Assembly: GCA_027422505.1 (NCBI GenBank)
Contig: JAPQWV010000479.1
Span: forward strand, 259,001 to 323,000
Length of the DNA: 64,000 nucleotides
Source: Craterostigma plantagineum
Taxonomy: Eukaryota > Streptophyta > Magnoliopsida > Lamiales > Linderniaceae
Direction of reading: 5' to 3'
Below the pieces are notes generated by a model that saw nothing but the letters and a program-made list of their open reading frames with translations, was not told the DNA's origin and ran no database searches. A program made the position numbers and the translations under genes. How positions within the stretch are numbered: the first letter of the stretch is position 1; every line of letters begins with the position of its first letter. This document shows, piece after piece, positions 22,354 through 34,429 of the stretch.

Positions 22354-23532
22354 GTTAAAATTCAAACTCGAGTTAATTTCTCGTTTAGTAGAAAGAATAA
22401 AACAATTAAAAATAACAGTAGTTTTCTACCACAACATTCCAATGTGTTATTCATAAATTTTATTTTTCCAGAACTATTGACAGTTTTCTAGTTTTACAAG
22501 ATTTATGGGTTTGCACTAGAAGTGATACGAAACCCCTAAACTTTAAAAAATGCTTGTCATATTTTGATATATCTATTTTATTTTACAATTATTTGAGATT
22601 CGTTTTTAAGTATTCCCCGCTTAGGTTTTGTTTTATAATCACATTAGTTTGAATTAAATTAACGGAGTACGATCTTTAACTCATCCTTTCCCGAATTTGA
22701 TCTGTTATATACTGCAATTTGCAACAACATTATCCATTGCTACATGATAAGGATCACAAGCGAGTATTTATTATTTTATTTCGTATATTTCCTAATTGCA
22801 AATCTATCGTTTTTCTTCTTCTGCCATGCAGTTAAACGATAAACTGTTATTGTCCGAATCTCTCTGTGTCATTCAAATTTAAGACATCAAAGCCACTTTT
22901 TTGGTTCACTAATAAAATATTTGATGAAGTTGCATTATCTATTTTATTATATAAAGTGACGGGCTAGGATAAACCATCAAATGGTTTGTAAATTGAGATT
23001 GAAAAAATCAATTATAGTAAAATTATAAAAATCACTAAATACCTTTAATTACTACATTTAGTTTAGTATTATTTTATTTAATTACTATTTTTAGTTAATT
23101 ACTATCCTACTTTAAATATCTATTAAATCAATTTTCTTTTTACATATTTATAACATACGAATTAAATTTAAATTATGATTTCTATGAAAACACTAAAATA
23201 AATTTTAAGAAAATTTATATAAATAGCACACACATTGAGTGTCAATAAGTCACTAGTATTTAATTAGTAGCCAACGGCTAATCTTTGTGCATGGTGATGA
23301 CAACTAAATATAGGATAATCTTTTGATAGGAAATCTTGATTGATATTATGACCCCGATCTTTTATTATATATATACATATATATATATACATATATTATT
23401 TGCGAAAACAAATGTAAAAGGAAAACAAGATTTAATTATGTGACTGCAACATCTTATTTTCGAACTGAAATATTCTGAAACCATGTGAAAACGATCTTTT
23501 GTATTCTTTCTTCTTTCTTTTCCAATTAATCT
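22354..23532. other. AT-rich intergenic with TA microsatellite
   Basis: No gene recognised. A TA/CATA repeat occupies about 23365-23400. Confidence 0.55.
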
Positions 23533-23541
23533 TTATGTTTT

Positions 23542-23898
23542 GGCTTTTTTTTTTCGTCCCGTAACTAAGGGGTGGTAGCATTATAGGGACACATATTTTA
23601 GTCGTTGGCAAAATAGGGACATTAACTTTAAAAAATGGCAATTTGGGGACATTATACGACCTTTTGACCTAAACCCGATGACGTGGCGCCCGACTCGCTG
23701 ACATGTATGCTTAAAGACTCGACAGGTCAGCGGGTCGGGCGCCACGTCGGCGCGTTTGGGTCAACATACAGGGTCGGGTCGTATAATGTCCATAAATTAC
23801 CATTTCTTAAAGTTAATGTCCATATTTTACCAATGACTAAAATACGTATCCCTATAATGCTACCACCCCTTAGTTATGGGACAAAAAATATTTAAGCC
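23542..23898. mobile_element. MULE-type foldback MITE (357 bp)
   Basis: The 9 flanking bases TTATGTTTT at 23533-23541 and 23899-23907 are identical, the TSD size of Mutator-like elements. The arms are long inverted repeats of roughly 150 bases (left arm GTCCCGTAACTAAGGGGTGG at 23556; right arm the inverse, ending near 23883), and even the centre (GACGTGGCGCCCGAC against GTCGGGCGCCACGTC) is inverted. The whole unit could fold into one hairpin, so a read-through transcript would be a small-RNA precursor candidate. No coding capacity. Confidence 0.88.
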
Positions 23899-23907
23899 TT
23901 ATGTTTT

Positions 23908-25078
23908 TCCTTGCATCACTGGTAGAAAAAGGTTTCTTCGTTTAGCGCCTACATACATGCATATATTGAATTATATTTTAATAATGCTGAATTTACTGAT
24001 GCAACAAATTCCAGCATCAGCATATCATCTATTCTTTAACATATGATGCCGCCTTCTCCCTTTCTATTATTAGTACATTTATCCATTACAGTATTGCAAT
24101 TTATTTCAAACTGTCTAACCACATAACTGCTGAACTTATACAAGTCGCATGATCAATTTATACAATTCGAAATATGAAAGGCATAGGCTAATCATGATGA
24201 CATCATGCAACATATCAATATAAAGAGATATTTGCCTAGGGATATCATACTTACTTGAGTAGATCATCTCAAACCGAACTGCATAACAAAAAAAATGAGG
24301 AAAAAGCACTCCAAATGTACCATATACCAAAACTCTATATTTCTCCCTCATCATCGGACTCAAATATGCGTTTCGAAAGAAATGCATTTGCTCTTTTAAA
24401 TATGAAGCGTGACATATGCTGCGAGAATGGTGAAATTTAATTAATCTTTTTCTTTTATTGTTATTTTAGTCTAAAATTCATGTTTGGTTGGTTTGGCCTT
24501 TCTAATAGAGTCTCATTTGTTGTTGTTTGATTAATAATATGACGATAAAAATTTAGATTATTAAATGAACGTTGGAATCAAATGAATATGTGCGCGATTG
24601 TTAGAAATTAAACAAAAGTTGTAGACTCAAATTACATACGTACATAAATATTTGAATCGAATCAAGTATAAAATAATATAGTAGTCTAATTTGTAAAGTT
24701 GTAAAATATATTGGTGGTACTGAGAATGTGTTTTTTTTTTTTTTTGTTTAAGATTATCCAAACCTATCACACATGATTTCAACGACGGAGCTGCGTTGGG
24801 GCTAGGGGATCAGCCGTCACTGCATGAGTTGATTATATTAAGACTTGTCGTTTTTTAGAAGTCGATATCTTGTATTTTACTAGGTTTACGTACAACTCTT
24901 TACTTAAGGGATCAAAGTTGCTATTGCTTTTACATCGCTTTTAAGTGTATCACCTGAAAAGCGCTCTTTACATGTATTCTATAATTAGAAAGCGTCAGAT
25001 TGGTTGCTGAAGCTTCAAACGTTTTCTTTGAGTTGAAAATATTATTATTTTCCTGATTTTGATCGCCGATAATTTAAT
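23908..25078. other. AT-rich intergenic region
   Basis: No gene recognised on either strand; open frames are short and lack domains. A T-run lies at about 24731-24745. Confidence 0.5.
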
Positions 25079-25518
25079 TGCCCGAAAATGACACTAATAA
25101 ATAAACGAGATGAAAACTAAATTTGAACAGTGAACAAGAAATTACGTGGTTCGGCCCGAATGATCTACGTCCACGGGTCTGACGGTAGAACTTCTTCATA
25201 TGTGGAGTGATTACAAACACATACAGTGACGTGATACACAAAAGAAGATACAAACAACAAGGAGATAAATGATCGTGAGAGAGAAGATCGATGTTGTGGT
25301 GGTGTTTTCTTCGTCGTCGAATGCGCCTATTTATAGGAGAATGTGTGCCTCGTTCGTCCAAGTGAACTGAGAAAAAAAAAACAATCGTTCCTTTGAATAA
25401 TCGGTGCATGGGAAACCATTTTGCCTTCTTGGGCCCACCTTTGAAAATTATTAGCCACATGTTTTTTTCTTACTTTTTCTATTTTCATCCCACACTTCTT
25501 CAAGGTCACATCACAACA
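25079..25518 (-). repeat. 3' LTR of element D
   Basis: On the - strand it starts TGTTGTGATGTGACC at 25518 and is homologous to 31451-31869 up to TCGTTTATTTA; it continues about 20 bases beyond that point to a possible end at 25079. A TATA-like CCTATAAATAGG (- strand) lies at about 25327-25338. A purine-rich tract (AAGGTGGAGA) at 25522-25531 precedes it. Confidence 0.8.
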
Positions 25519-25617
25519 AGTCTCCACCTTGACCTTGATTCCGAAAATTACTCCTCCTTAATTAGTAACACCTTTATCTCCCTCCGACCTTAGGCCAGGC
25601 GGACTAGTTCACCAGCT

Positions 25618-28600
25618 TTAAAAACCAATCAAGTCCAAGCAATGCTTGAACTTGGAGACTGGAAGAGCTTTCGTAAACGTATCCGCAGGATTATCCTTCG
25701 TGTTAATCTTCTGTATAAATACCTTATTATCTGCAATAGTATCACACATGAAATGATACTTAACATCAATACGCTTAGTCCTTTCGCGATATATTTGATC
25801 CTCAGTCAAATGAATCGCTCTTTAACTATCATAGAATATAGTAATGACTCTCTGATTCTGAGTTAATTCGCCGAATAACCCCGTCAACCGTTAATGCTTC
25901 CTTAATCGCGTTAGTAATCACCATATATTCTGCTTCAGTAGTAAATAATGTTGAGGTATATGCCCTAGATACCATACGAGGACTGGGAGTACGAGCGCAA
26001 TTTGGTAATTGTGTAGTGATGTAATTTGATTACTTCTGTTAATGGAATGATTTTCTTCAAAACTAAGTTATTATTCGATAAATAAGTTAAAAGGCCAATT
26101 AATAATTAGTCTAAAGATTTGACCTTGCAGTTTGGGTGAATAAGACAAATTAATAAAACCCAAATATTAGCAGTTCAGTTACTGATTCTGTAGGGACAGA
26201 GATGGACACCAGTAAGCTGAGATACTGCAATTTTAAAATTAGTCCACAATTCTAAGTCTCCAGTAGGGTGACTGGATCGACAAGTATGACTTGTTTATCG
26301 ATGGGTCCAATACGGTTGTGCCAACCGTTCACTTGGGAAGTGGGAGCCCGTGACACTGATACAAGATGAATCAGGGGATTATCTGTATTTGGACACTGAC
26401 TCGTAATCGAATTATCACACGCTTGGATTGTCCTTGATCGATCGATTGACTGTAGTAGTCTGCATGAACCTTAGACCGAAAGGGTTAACTCGGGATTGGT
26501 CTTGAGGTATTGACTTGTCACTAGTTAGCTAGGCTCATCTTGCCGGTGGCATGGGTCAGCGGCGAAATGCGGTCTTGACTTTTCAATGCGATTGCCGGTT
26601 GAACCGCGGAATGGGATTTACGGTCTCGATTAAATTCGAGGTTAACGTCCTATGGCAAGTTTAGTGTGCGGAAATTTATCCGAGTCTCTGGCTAAGTCAT
26701 ATAACTGACTCGCGATAGTCGTGGAGGGTAGTTTAGCTATTTTCACCGAGATAAACGACATAGAGTCGAGTTCTGTAAATTTGACTATGCGTTTAACTCG
26801 ACCGGGACAAACGTGAAGGGTTTATAGGTATGACGAAAATCTAAAGTAGGTTTGTGGATTATGATTAGATCAAATTCGTACTCAACTTGGGGACTTTTCG
26901 GTACCACGGGGCTGGCTAGGTGCATACCGAACTCCTAGATACCTTCTAGGCCGGTTGAGACGAACCAAGAGAGTCGGGCTTAAAAAGGGCAAGCGACACA
27001 ACGTCATCATCAGAGAGAGTGACAAGTCTATGTCCTAGATTGAGACAGTAGGGTTTGCGGCTTGGCCAAAACCCTGATCGATCGAAAATAACTAAGTTTG
27101 ACTAGTGAGGGGTAAAATGGTATTTTCACCTCACGAGATATTTTTGAAATAAATTATTGGATATTGAATATTTAGTATATGATTTAAATTATATTTAAAT
27201 CTTTATTATTGTCTTAGAGAAATAATATTATTTAATTTGGAATTAAATAATATATATCGGCTATATATAAGTTTCGTATTAGATAAAATTTTAAAAATTA
27301 TTAAATATATTTATATTGTATATTATATGTTTAAGATATACTAAATATGGTATTTTAATTAATTAAAATATTGGATATTTAAATAATTAAATTTGAAGTT
27401 TGAATTTTGAATTCATTACTTGGTAAAACGAAGACTTGGTAAAAGGAGAGGTGCGAGGATTTTTCTCCTACCACCTCAACCTATTTTTGGCCAATCCTAA
27501 GTGGTATAAAGAAAGATTTTCGAAATCCTAAAGAGAGAAGCACAATTTTCGATTAAAGCTAATGCGGGAAAAACTAAGAGTTTTCTCCTCATCCATTTTT
27601 CTCTCGCGCTCTCTCTCTCTCAGAGGCAGCAAGCAACTCGTTCTCCTAGCAGCACATGCAAGAACGCTGAGACGATCTTGTGCAAAGAATGCGTCTTGTT
27701 CGTGGCTTTTGGCGTAGGAGAGGGGCACTACGCCTTGGGGATTCGAAGGGTTCGAAGCAAGCCTCGTAGAGAGATTTCAACAAGGTATCATGGCCGATAC
27801 CTTATCTCTTTATGTCAGTACATTCTCTTGTTTGTAGCCGAGCAATCTTAGATCGGTGGGAAACCCCGTAAAATTTTAAAATTCTGCCGTTCAAGGAACG
27901 TGGGTCTGGGGACCCTCGGGGATTCCCAACAGATAATGCCACTATGTGTTGTAGAGTAGCTTTCCAGCTGCCTGCACCACATCCAATAGAAAATACATAC
28001 ACAGTAAGAGATCGTCATTTATTGAGATCAACTCCGTAGTCTGAATCAATGAACCCGACGAGAGTATCACTGCTTCTGCCAAACTCCAAACAAATGCTTA
28101 GAGTACCCTTCAAGTATCTGAGAATCCACTTCACTGCTTCCCGATGTTCTTTTCCTGTGGTAGCCATGTACCTGCTAAAACACTAATAGCCTGTGAAATA
28201 ACAGGACGTGTACGTCACATTGCATACATAATATTGCCAACTGCACTCGAGTAGGGAACTCATGCCATGTACGTTTCTTCCTCTTCTGACATGGTGACTG
28301 CAGCGGATAGCCTAAAATGGCTAGCAAGAGGAGTGCTGACTTGTTTGGCATCGTGCATGCCAAATCTCTCAAAAACCTTCCTGATGTAACTTTCCTGAGT
28401 CAGGTGTAACTTACCAGCTCCTCTATCACGTCTAATCTCCATACTAAGAATCTTCGTAGTTGCTCCTAAATCCTTCATTTCAAATTCATCGTAGGCCTTC
28501 AACTGGTGAATTCTGCAAGATTCTTAGCCGCAATGAGCATGTCATCAACATAAAACAATAGATAAATGAACGAACTGTCATTTAACTTCCGGAAGTAAAC

Positions 28601-31448
28601 CCAAGTATCATACTTGCTCCTGGAGAAACCATGACCCAACATGAAAGAATCAAACCGTTTATACCATTATCTTGGAGACTGCTTTAATCCGCATAAGGAT
28701 TTCTTCAACAAACAAACTTTGTCTTCTTTTCCATCAACTACGAAGCCTTCAGGTTGCTTCATATAAATATGTTCATCTACCTCGCCATGTAAGAACGTCG
28801 TCTTGACGTCAAACTGTTCTAACTCCGAATCATACATTGCAACGAATGCAAGTAACACACAAATAGAGCTATGTCTAATGACAGGTGAGAATACATAATT
28901 AAAATCAACACATTGTACATGACTATAGTCTTCGTGAATAATCGTGCCTTATACCTTGTAGTTAGAACCAGATAAACCTTTTCTTCTTGAAGACCCACTT
29001 ACATCCGACAATTTTCTTTCTTCGCTGGCGGCACAAGAATCCAAGTACCATTCTTGTGCAAAGACTCCATTTCTTCATTCATCGCTACCAACTACTTATC
29101 AGAATTAACATCTTTTATTGCCTCCGACTAGGTAGAAGGTTCGCCGCCTCCACATATTTCTTGTTCCACTAGTAAAGCATACGAAACTAAATTCACGTAC
29201 CGCTGCGGTAGTCGAGTCTCCCGTATCTCCTTCTCTCTGGGTAAATATTGTTGCTCGGTGCTTTCATCTTCAACAGGATCTGAAAAATCAGGTTCTGGCT
29301 CATCCTCTTGATCTGTTGAACTCGTAGTAGGATCATTTGAAAACTCTTGGTTGATCTCGAGCTCCACCTCGCTGTGTACACTAACCTTCTTTTCTTGATT
29401 AGAAACATTAGTAGATTCTTTTGAAGGATGTAACATAGAAAACTCGTCAAATGTGACATCTCTGCTAATTATAAATTTGGGTTACTTGGGATCAGGATTA
29501 TATAGTCTATAGCCTTTCACCCCTGGAGCGTAACCGAGAAAAATACATTTCTTAGCTCTAGGATCTAACTTTCCCTCGTTTACGTGCATATAAGTTGGGC
29601 ACCCAAATATTCTTATATTAGAGTAATCAGCAGGAGTGTCTAGCCTACTCCCTCAGGAGTCTTGAAATTAATTGGTGAACACGGTGAGTGGTTGACAATA
29701 TAACATGCTGCTGCGATAACTTCAGCCCAAAAATCATTTGTCAATCCAGCGTTGGAGATCATACATCGAGCTCTCTCTAAACGCATCTGGTTCAGTGTGA
29801 CGTCGAGCAGTTCCTTCAGTTTTGCAAAATTCGTTGAACTCGCTTCCACAAAATTCTAAGCCATTATCTGTACGCAATCACTTGATTTGTTCTCATGTTT
29901 GCTTTTCAATCAAAGCTTCCCATTGATTTAAACGTTAGGAAAACATAACTCTTATGTTTAAGAAAATAGACCCAGACTTTCCTTGAAAAATCATCAATGA
30001 AAGTCAACATGTATCTTGCGCCAATGTTGGACGACACACGAGGGGGACCCCATACATCGAAATGAATATGGTCCAAAGTACCTTTCGCCCTATGGACAGC
30101 TGGCGAATTGAAGCTGACTCGTTTCTGCTTCCCAAAAATACAATGTTCGCAAAAATTCAACTTACCAGTACTTTGACTGCATAGTAGGCATCGCTTGCTT
30201 AATATCGTCAAGTCTTTTTTCTCCCATGTGTCTAAGTCACATATGTCATAATCTCGTGGTATCAACCCCCGGAAATGTTGAAATTGCAGAGGAACATGTT
30301 AAAGTAGTTCCCTGCAAAATATATAAATTTTCAGACCTGCAAGCTTTCATCACGATGAGAGCACCTCTGGCAATTTTCAAAACTCCACCTTCACCTGAGA
30401 ACATGCACCCTTGAGATTCATGTGTGCCTAAAGAGATAAGAATTCTCTTCATATCTGGAACGTGTCTGACTTCTGTGAGCGTTCGGATGATTCCATCGAA
30501 CATCTTGATCTGAACTGTGCCTTTACCAACAACTTTACAGGGAGCATCATTTCCCATTAAGACATATCCACCATCTAAATTTTCATATGTGGAAAAACAG
30601 TCCCGACTCCGACTTATGTGATAATAACAACCCGAATCTAAGACTCACTCAGTATCAGACCTAACAATATTTGCAGTTGCTACAAAAAAGTTCCATCGCT
30701 CTCATATGCAGCTACACTAGCTTCCACGTTTATTATATTGCTGATTATTTTTTTTCTAATTTATAACAGTCAGGTTTTATGTGACCCATTTTCTTGCAAA
30801 AATTACATACTTTATTTATGTACGTGGATTTTGATCTTGCTTTAGATCTGCTGCTTTCAGCGTCTCTATGTTCTGGTCTTCTGCCTACCACCTATTTCTC
30901 CCGTTATATCCATGTCTATCCGATCTTTCGATTGTAATTAAGATTTGACACTAGCATATGATATCGTATCTTTCCGTATATTATAGTGTCACGAAAATAC
31001 TTTAAAGACGAGGAAGGGAACACAATAATATTATGGCCTGATCCTCGTCAATCACTTTGTCTATTGCCAAATCAATAATGATTGAATCGAATTTATCGAG
31101 ATGCGAGAGTACAGAAGTATCTTCCATCATTTTCATACTGTAAAGCTTCTACTTTAAATAAAGTCGATTCTCCTTAGTCTTCTCCATGTAGATAGCTATT
31201 AATGAATCTCACATACTCATGGTCGTCGTCTGCACTGCAATTTCTTGTAAAACCTCATAAGAGAGATTTAATATAATAGCTGATCCGACTTTCTTGTCCA
31301 ATTCATTAGATTGAGCATCTTTCATTTCCGTCGGTTTCTTCTTTTCTCCTTTAAGCGCCACCTCACAACCGTCTTTTATAAGTATGGCCTCCATCTTGAG
31401 ACTCCACATTGCAAAGTTGACATTTTTGTCGAACTTTTCAACTGACAT
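25618..31448 (-). pseudogene. Element D gag-pol remnants
   Basis: In - strand order: gag from ATG 31448 (MSVEKFDKNVNFAMWSLKME); a CCHC knuckle at about 30765-30800 (CNFCKKMGHIKPDC); a frame at 30557-30246 covering the protease to pre-integrase part; integrase at 30265-29906 ([32 protein letters not shown]) and 29849-29640; a linker at 29436-29128; reverse transcriptase at 28858-28667 (FDVKTTFLHGEVDEHIYMKQ) with the catalytic YVDD encoded near 28545-28556; RT thumb at 28502-28260; and the RNase H tail at 25809-25618. Multiple stops and frameshifts separate the pieces, and RNase H is further split by the solo LTR. Confidence 0.88.
25949..27931 (+). mobile_element. Angela-like copia solo LTR inside element D
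   Basis: It begins TGTTGAGGTATATGCCCTAG and ends ATTCCCAACA, close to the known termini of Angela-type copia LTRs of plants. It interrupts element D RNase H precisely; the 5 bases after it are GATAA and before it AATAA, a TSD with one change (the undisturbed relative sequence reads GATAA). At 1983 bases it fits a long-LTR family, and no internal region is present, so it is a solo LTR made by LTR-LTR recombination. It contains CT-rich and AT-rich tracts and no gene. Confidence 0.82.
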
Positions 31449-31450
31449 TT

Positions 31451-31869
31451 TGTTATAAATAAACGAGACGAAAACTAAATTTGGACAGTGAACAATATAT
31501 TTACGTGGTTCGGTCTGAATGACCTACGTCCACGGGCAGAACTTCTTTATTGTGAGGAGTGATTACAAACACGTACACAGACGTGATACACAAAAGAAGT
31601 TACAAATAACTAGGAGATATAAATGATCGGAGAGAAAAGATCAATGTTGTGGACTGTGGTGGTGTTTTTCCTTCGTCGAATGAGCCTATTTATAGGAGAA
31701 TGGGTGCCTCGTTCGTCCATGTGAACTGCGAAACAAAAATTCAGCCGTTCCCTTTGAAAATTAAATCGGTGCATGGGAAACCATTTTACTCTCGTGCGCC
31801 CACCCTTGAAAATTATTAGCCACATGTTTTTTTTCTTTCTTTCTCTAATTTCAAGGTCACATCACAACA
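31451..31869 (-). repeat. 5' LTR of element D, lacking its 3' end
   Basis: On the - strand it starts TGTTGTGATGTGACC at 31869 and is homologous to the 3' LTR up to 31451. The gag ATG begins only two bases further on (31448), leaving no room for a primer-binding site, so the LTR end and leader have been deleted. Confidence 0.8.
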
Positions 31870-32133
31870 GTATTACATCCAGACATATGCATAACTCCAT
31901 TGCTTGAATCACCAATGCGTCAGAATGTCCATTTATCAGATCTGATATATGAGATCATCACTAACCCTTATTCTTGGCTGGATTATTCTGCTTTTATTTT
32001 CGGTTACAATTCTTCTGATAAAGTTTTGGTAAAGTTTGCCTCCCGTGTAGTCACATTTGGAGACTTAATTAGCCCAATAAAGCCTTGGCAATAATATTCT
32101 ACCATTATTATAATAGTAATATTAATTATTATT

Positions 32134-32984
32134 TGTTACCTCCGGGTTTTATAGCTAACGGTAAAATAACGTTAACCGACGAATATCCCGCGAGCATCAA
32201 TGCGCGAAGGATAGAGGCGCGAGGGAAAGTCCCGACCAGACGATGGACAGCAGAGAAGATCTCGAGAAGGCGGTGAGGAAGGGGTCGAAAGAAAGGGGTC
32301 TCACAGCAGGAAAGAAGGAGGCTGAAGAGGAGGACGCTTGGTCGGGAGGATCCAGACCGAGGAGTGGCCCGAGCGGCCCTGATGGAGGAAGGATTAAGAC
32401 GGAGAGGAACGGACTATCCGAATATGGATCGGTCGTGAGCAAAGGAGTCGGGCAAAAGCCCGAGCAAATCCGAGATCCCAGGAGTAAAGCAAAAGCCCGA
32501 ATACCAAGGAGTGCTGAGGCTGAGTTCGGCATAGGCGCCGAGTAAGGCGATCGGGCGGCGGGGGATCAGAGTCGCAAGGAAAACTGGGTGAGGGAAAGGA
32601 AGAAGGACATGGGATCGTGGGGAAGACCACGTCCCACTTACAGAGCTCGCAGAAAAGCGGGCAGGGTGGAAGACTAGGTCCTGGCAACTTATGTGAGGTC
32701 AGTATAAATAGCGACGGTTAGGTCATTCCCCATGTACGTTTTCAGAACACAAAAACTGATCTACGAGCTAAACCACCTATTTTCTACCCATTTTATGACT
32801 TAAGCATCGGAGGGGATACGCCGGCACCAACCCTGGCCCCCTTCTGACGTGTATCTGAGTTTGTGTTAGGCTCGGCGGAGACAACCGCCAGAGATCGAGG
32901 AATTCGCGCTAGGGAAGTTACGAGTGAAGAACAGCAATCGCACCAACCACCTTTTCAAGAAGCCGTTTTACGCGGTCCACAACA
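32134..32984 (+). mobile_element. Solo LTR (851 bp), probably Ty3/gypsy
   Basis: Starts TGTTACCTCCGGG and ends GGTCCACAACA; flanked by TTATT at 32129-32133 and 32985-32989. It has a TATA box (AGTATAAATAG, 32701-32711) about 280 bases before the end, setting + orientation. GC-rich, with long open frames on both strands (32243-32545, 32197-32532) that have no domain. The TSD lies in TTA-rich DNA, which weakens it; a (TTA)n run follows at 32985-33010. No internal region, hence a solo LTR; the superfamily is a guess from composition. Confidence 0.72.
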
Positions 32985-32989
32985 TTATT

Positions 32990-33568
32990 ATTATTATTAT
33001 TATTATTTTTATTATATTAGTGGCATATTCCTAACTTTTTTCCCATAGCACACACTCCTACTACTATGATAGATCATTGCCTCCAAACGAAAATCGTGCT
33101 AGTCTGTACTCTTTATTTATATAACCACACAACAAAAACTAACAATATTTAAGGAATTCAAGTGAGACCAAATTTTTGACAAACATACGATGATTTCGTA
33201 AGTTCGACCACTTTGACTTATTCCTCGTATTATTTAGGTTGCCTTATTTTTCATGAATATTCAAAAAGATGGTTACCAATTTATGTATAAAAAAATTGAT
33301 ACTCTTGTTGTGTCATATCGAACATCTTTTAAAGCAGTGTGCTGAAGGCTTCTTTTATGCATCAAGCTAAGGTTAGAATGAAATTTCGGGATTATGTATC
33401 GTACACTGAACCCTTTTAATAACTAATTACGTATTAGTACGTGGTCAAGTCGTTGATTTCCTCGGGTCATAATATCAAATTCAAATGGTTTGCTAGTTGT
33501 AATCTCATACACAAACTCACCAAAATAAAAAAAAATAGTACATAGAATAAGGATATAATTTTGATGGG
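32990..33568. other. AT-rich intergenic region
   Basis: Starts with a TTA microsatellite and otherwise shows nothing recognisable. Confidence 0.5.
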
Positions 33569-33573
33569 AATTA

Positions 33574-34402
33574 TGTTGGGTTTTAAGCCCAATGGGCCTT
33601 GGGCCCAATGTGGGTAATTGGCCCACTAAGAGAAGAGCTGAAACGATTTGATTAAATCGAGAAGGCGTCGGTCACCTAAACGAGAAACCGTTGAAAGATT
33701 ACGAATCTACGTTTCGAGACGAATCTAACGATTAATTTGCTCAAAACCGATACCGGCTGAATGAGAAATTAATTAACAAAGCCAGCCCAGAAAAAACGAA
33801 AAAAAAAATTTTTGATGACGTGGCGGTCGATGACGTGTCACTGACACGCGGACTGACGTGACTCACGTGGCGCTGATCTGGCGCTGACTGGGCATGCTGA
33901 TGTGGCTGTTTGAAGGGGTATTGGGTATCAATCCGAAAGTTGTGAATATTCTCAGATTGACCACTGGCCAAAAGTTGTGTCTATTTGCAAATTCGGCCCA
34001 GTCAATGGAGGTCAACTGAAAAGTCCTGACTTTTCGCGAATTGACCCCTGCAGCTTTTCAGATACTATAAATAGGCCCCCTGGCAGAACAGAAATTCATT
34101 CAATTCACTCACAGCATTTTAGAATAAGTTGACAGCATCTCCCTTATTAATAAAAAAGTAAGAAAGGCTCGAGTCTTTAGTAGATTCGCCCGATAATTTG
34201 GATACGGTATGCGGCGTTTCGAAATTCCTGAAGTCGTTGTATATTCGGGACGTATTGCGACAACCCGAGGCACTGAAATACGGGGCAATAACGTCTTACG
34301 GAAAGCGTACGACGTACGTGCCTCGACTTCGACGTAGTAAGCCGAAACTCTGTCCGAGTTTTACGAGCGCCACCGACCCTATCGCCAACACCGGAACCAA
34401 CA
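33574..34402 (+). repeat. 5' LTR of element B
   Basis: 829 bases starting TGTTGGGTTTTAAGCCC and ending GGAACCAACA. TATA box at about 34066-34073 (CTATAAATAG). The leader frame seen in the 3' LTR (48441) is broken here: AGG replaces its ATG at 34165 and one inserted T near 34285 shifts the frame. The LTR pair shows a few percent difference by eye. Confidence 0.93.
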
Positions 34403-34429
34403 ATCATAAGACGTTATTCTGTCTGATCG
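34403..34429 (+). promoter_or_regulatory. Short post-LTR leader with an atypical primer site
   Basis: Only 27 bases separate the LTR from the gag ATG. They begin ATCATAAGACG. The equivalent position in element A reads ATCGCAAGACG and in element C ATCATAAGACG. The usual copia TGGTATCAGAGC primer site is absent in all three, so this conserved string is the likely primer-binding site for a different tRNA or an internal part of a tRNA. The primer is not identified. Confidence 0.5.

Larger units (their letters stand above)
25079..31869 (-). mobile_element. Ty1/copia element D, Tork/Tnt1-like, decayed
   Basis: LTR-related sequences lie at 25079-25518 and 31451-31869; between them, on the - strand, are gag (from 31448), CCHC knuckle, protease region, integrase, reverse transcriptase and RNase H, in copia order. 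The gag start, integrase (HFDVWGPP) and RNase H end (TKALPVSKFKHCL) resemble Tnt1/Tork-lineage elements. The right LTR has lost its 3' end and runs straight into the gag ATG; no TSD is visible. A solo LTR of another family (25949-27931) sits in RNase H. Old and non-functional. Confidence 0.88.

Noticed and set aside
32197..32687. Overlapping open frames of about 100 codons on both strands
   Set aside because: They lie inside a TSD-flanked solo LTR, have no domain, and arise from GC-rich composition.
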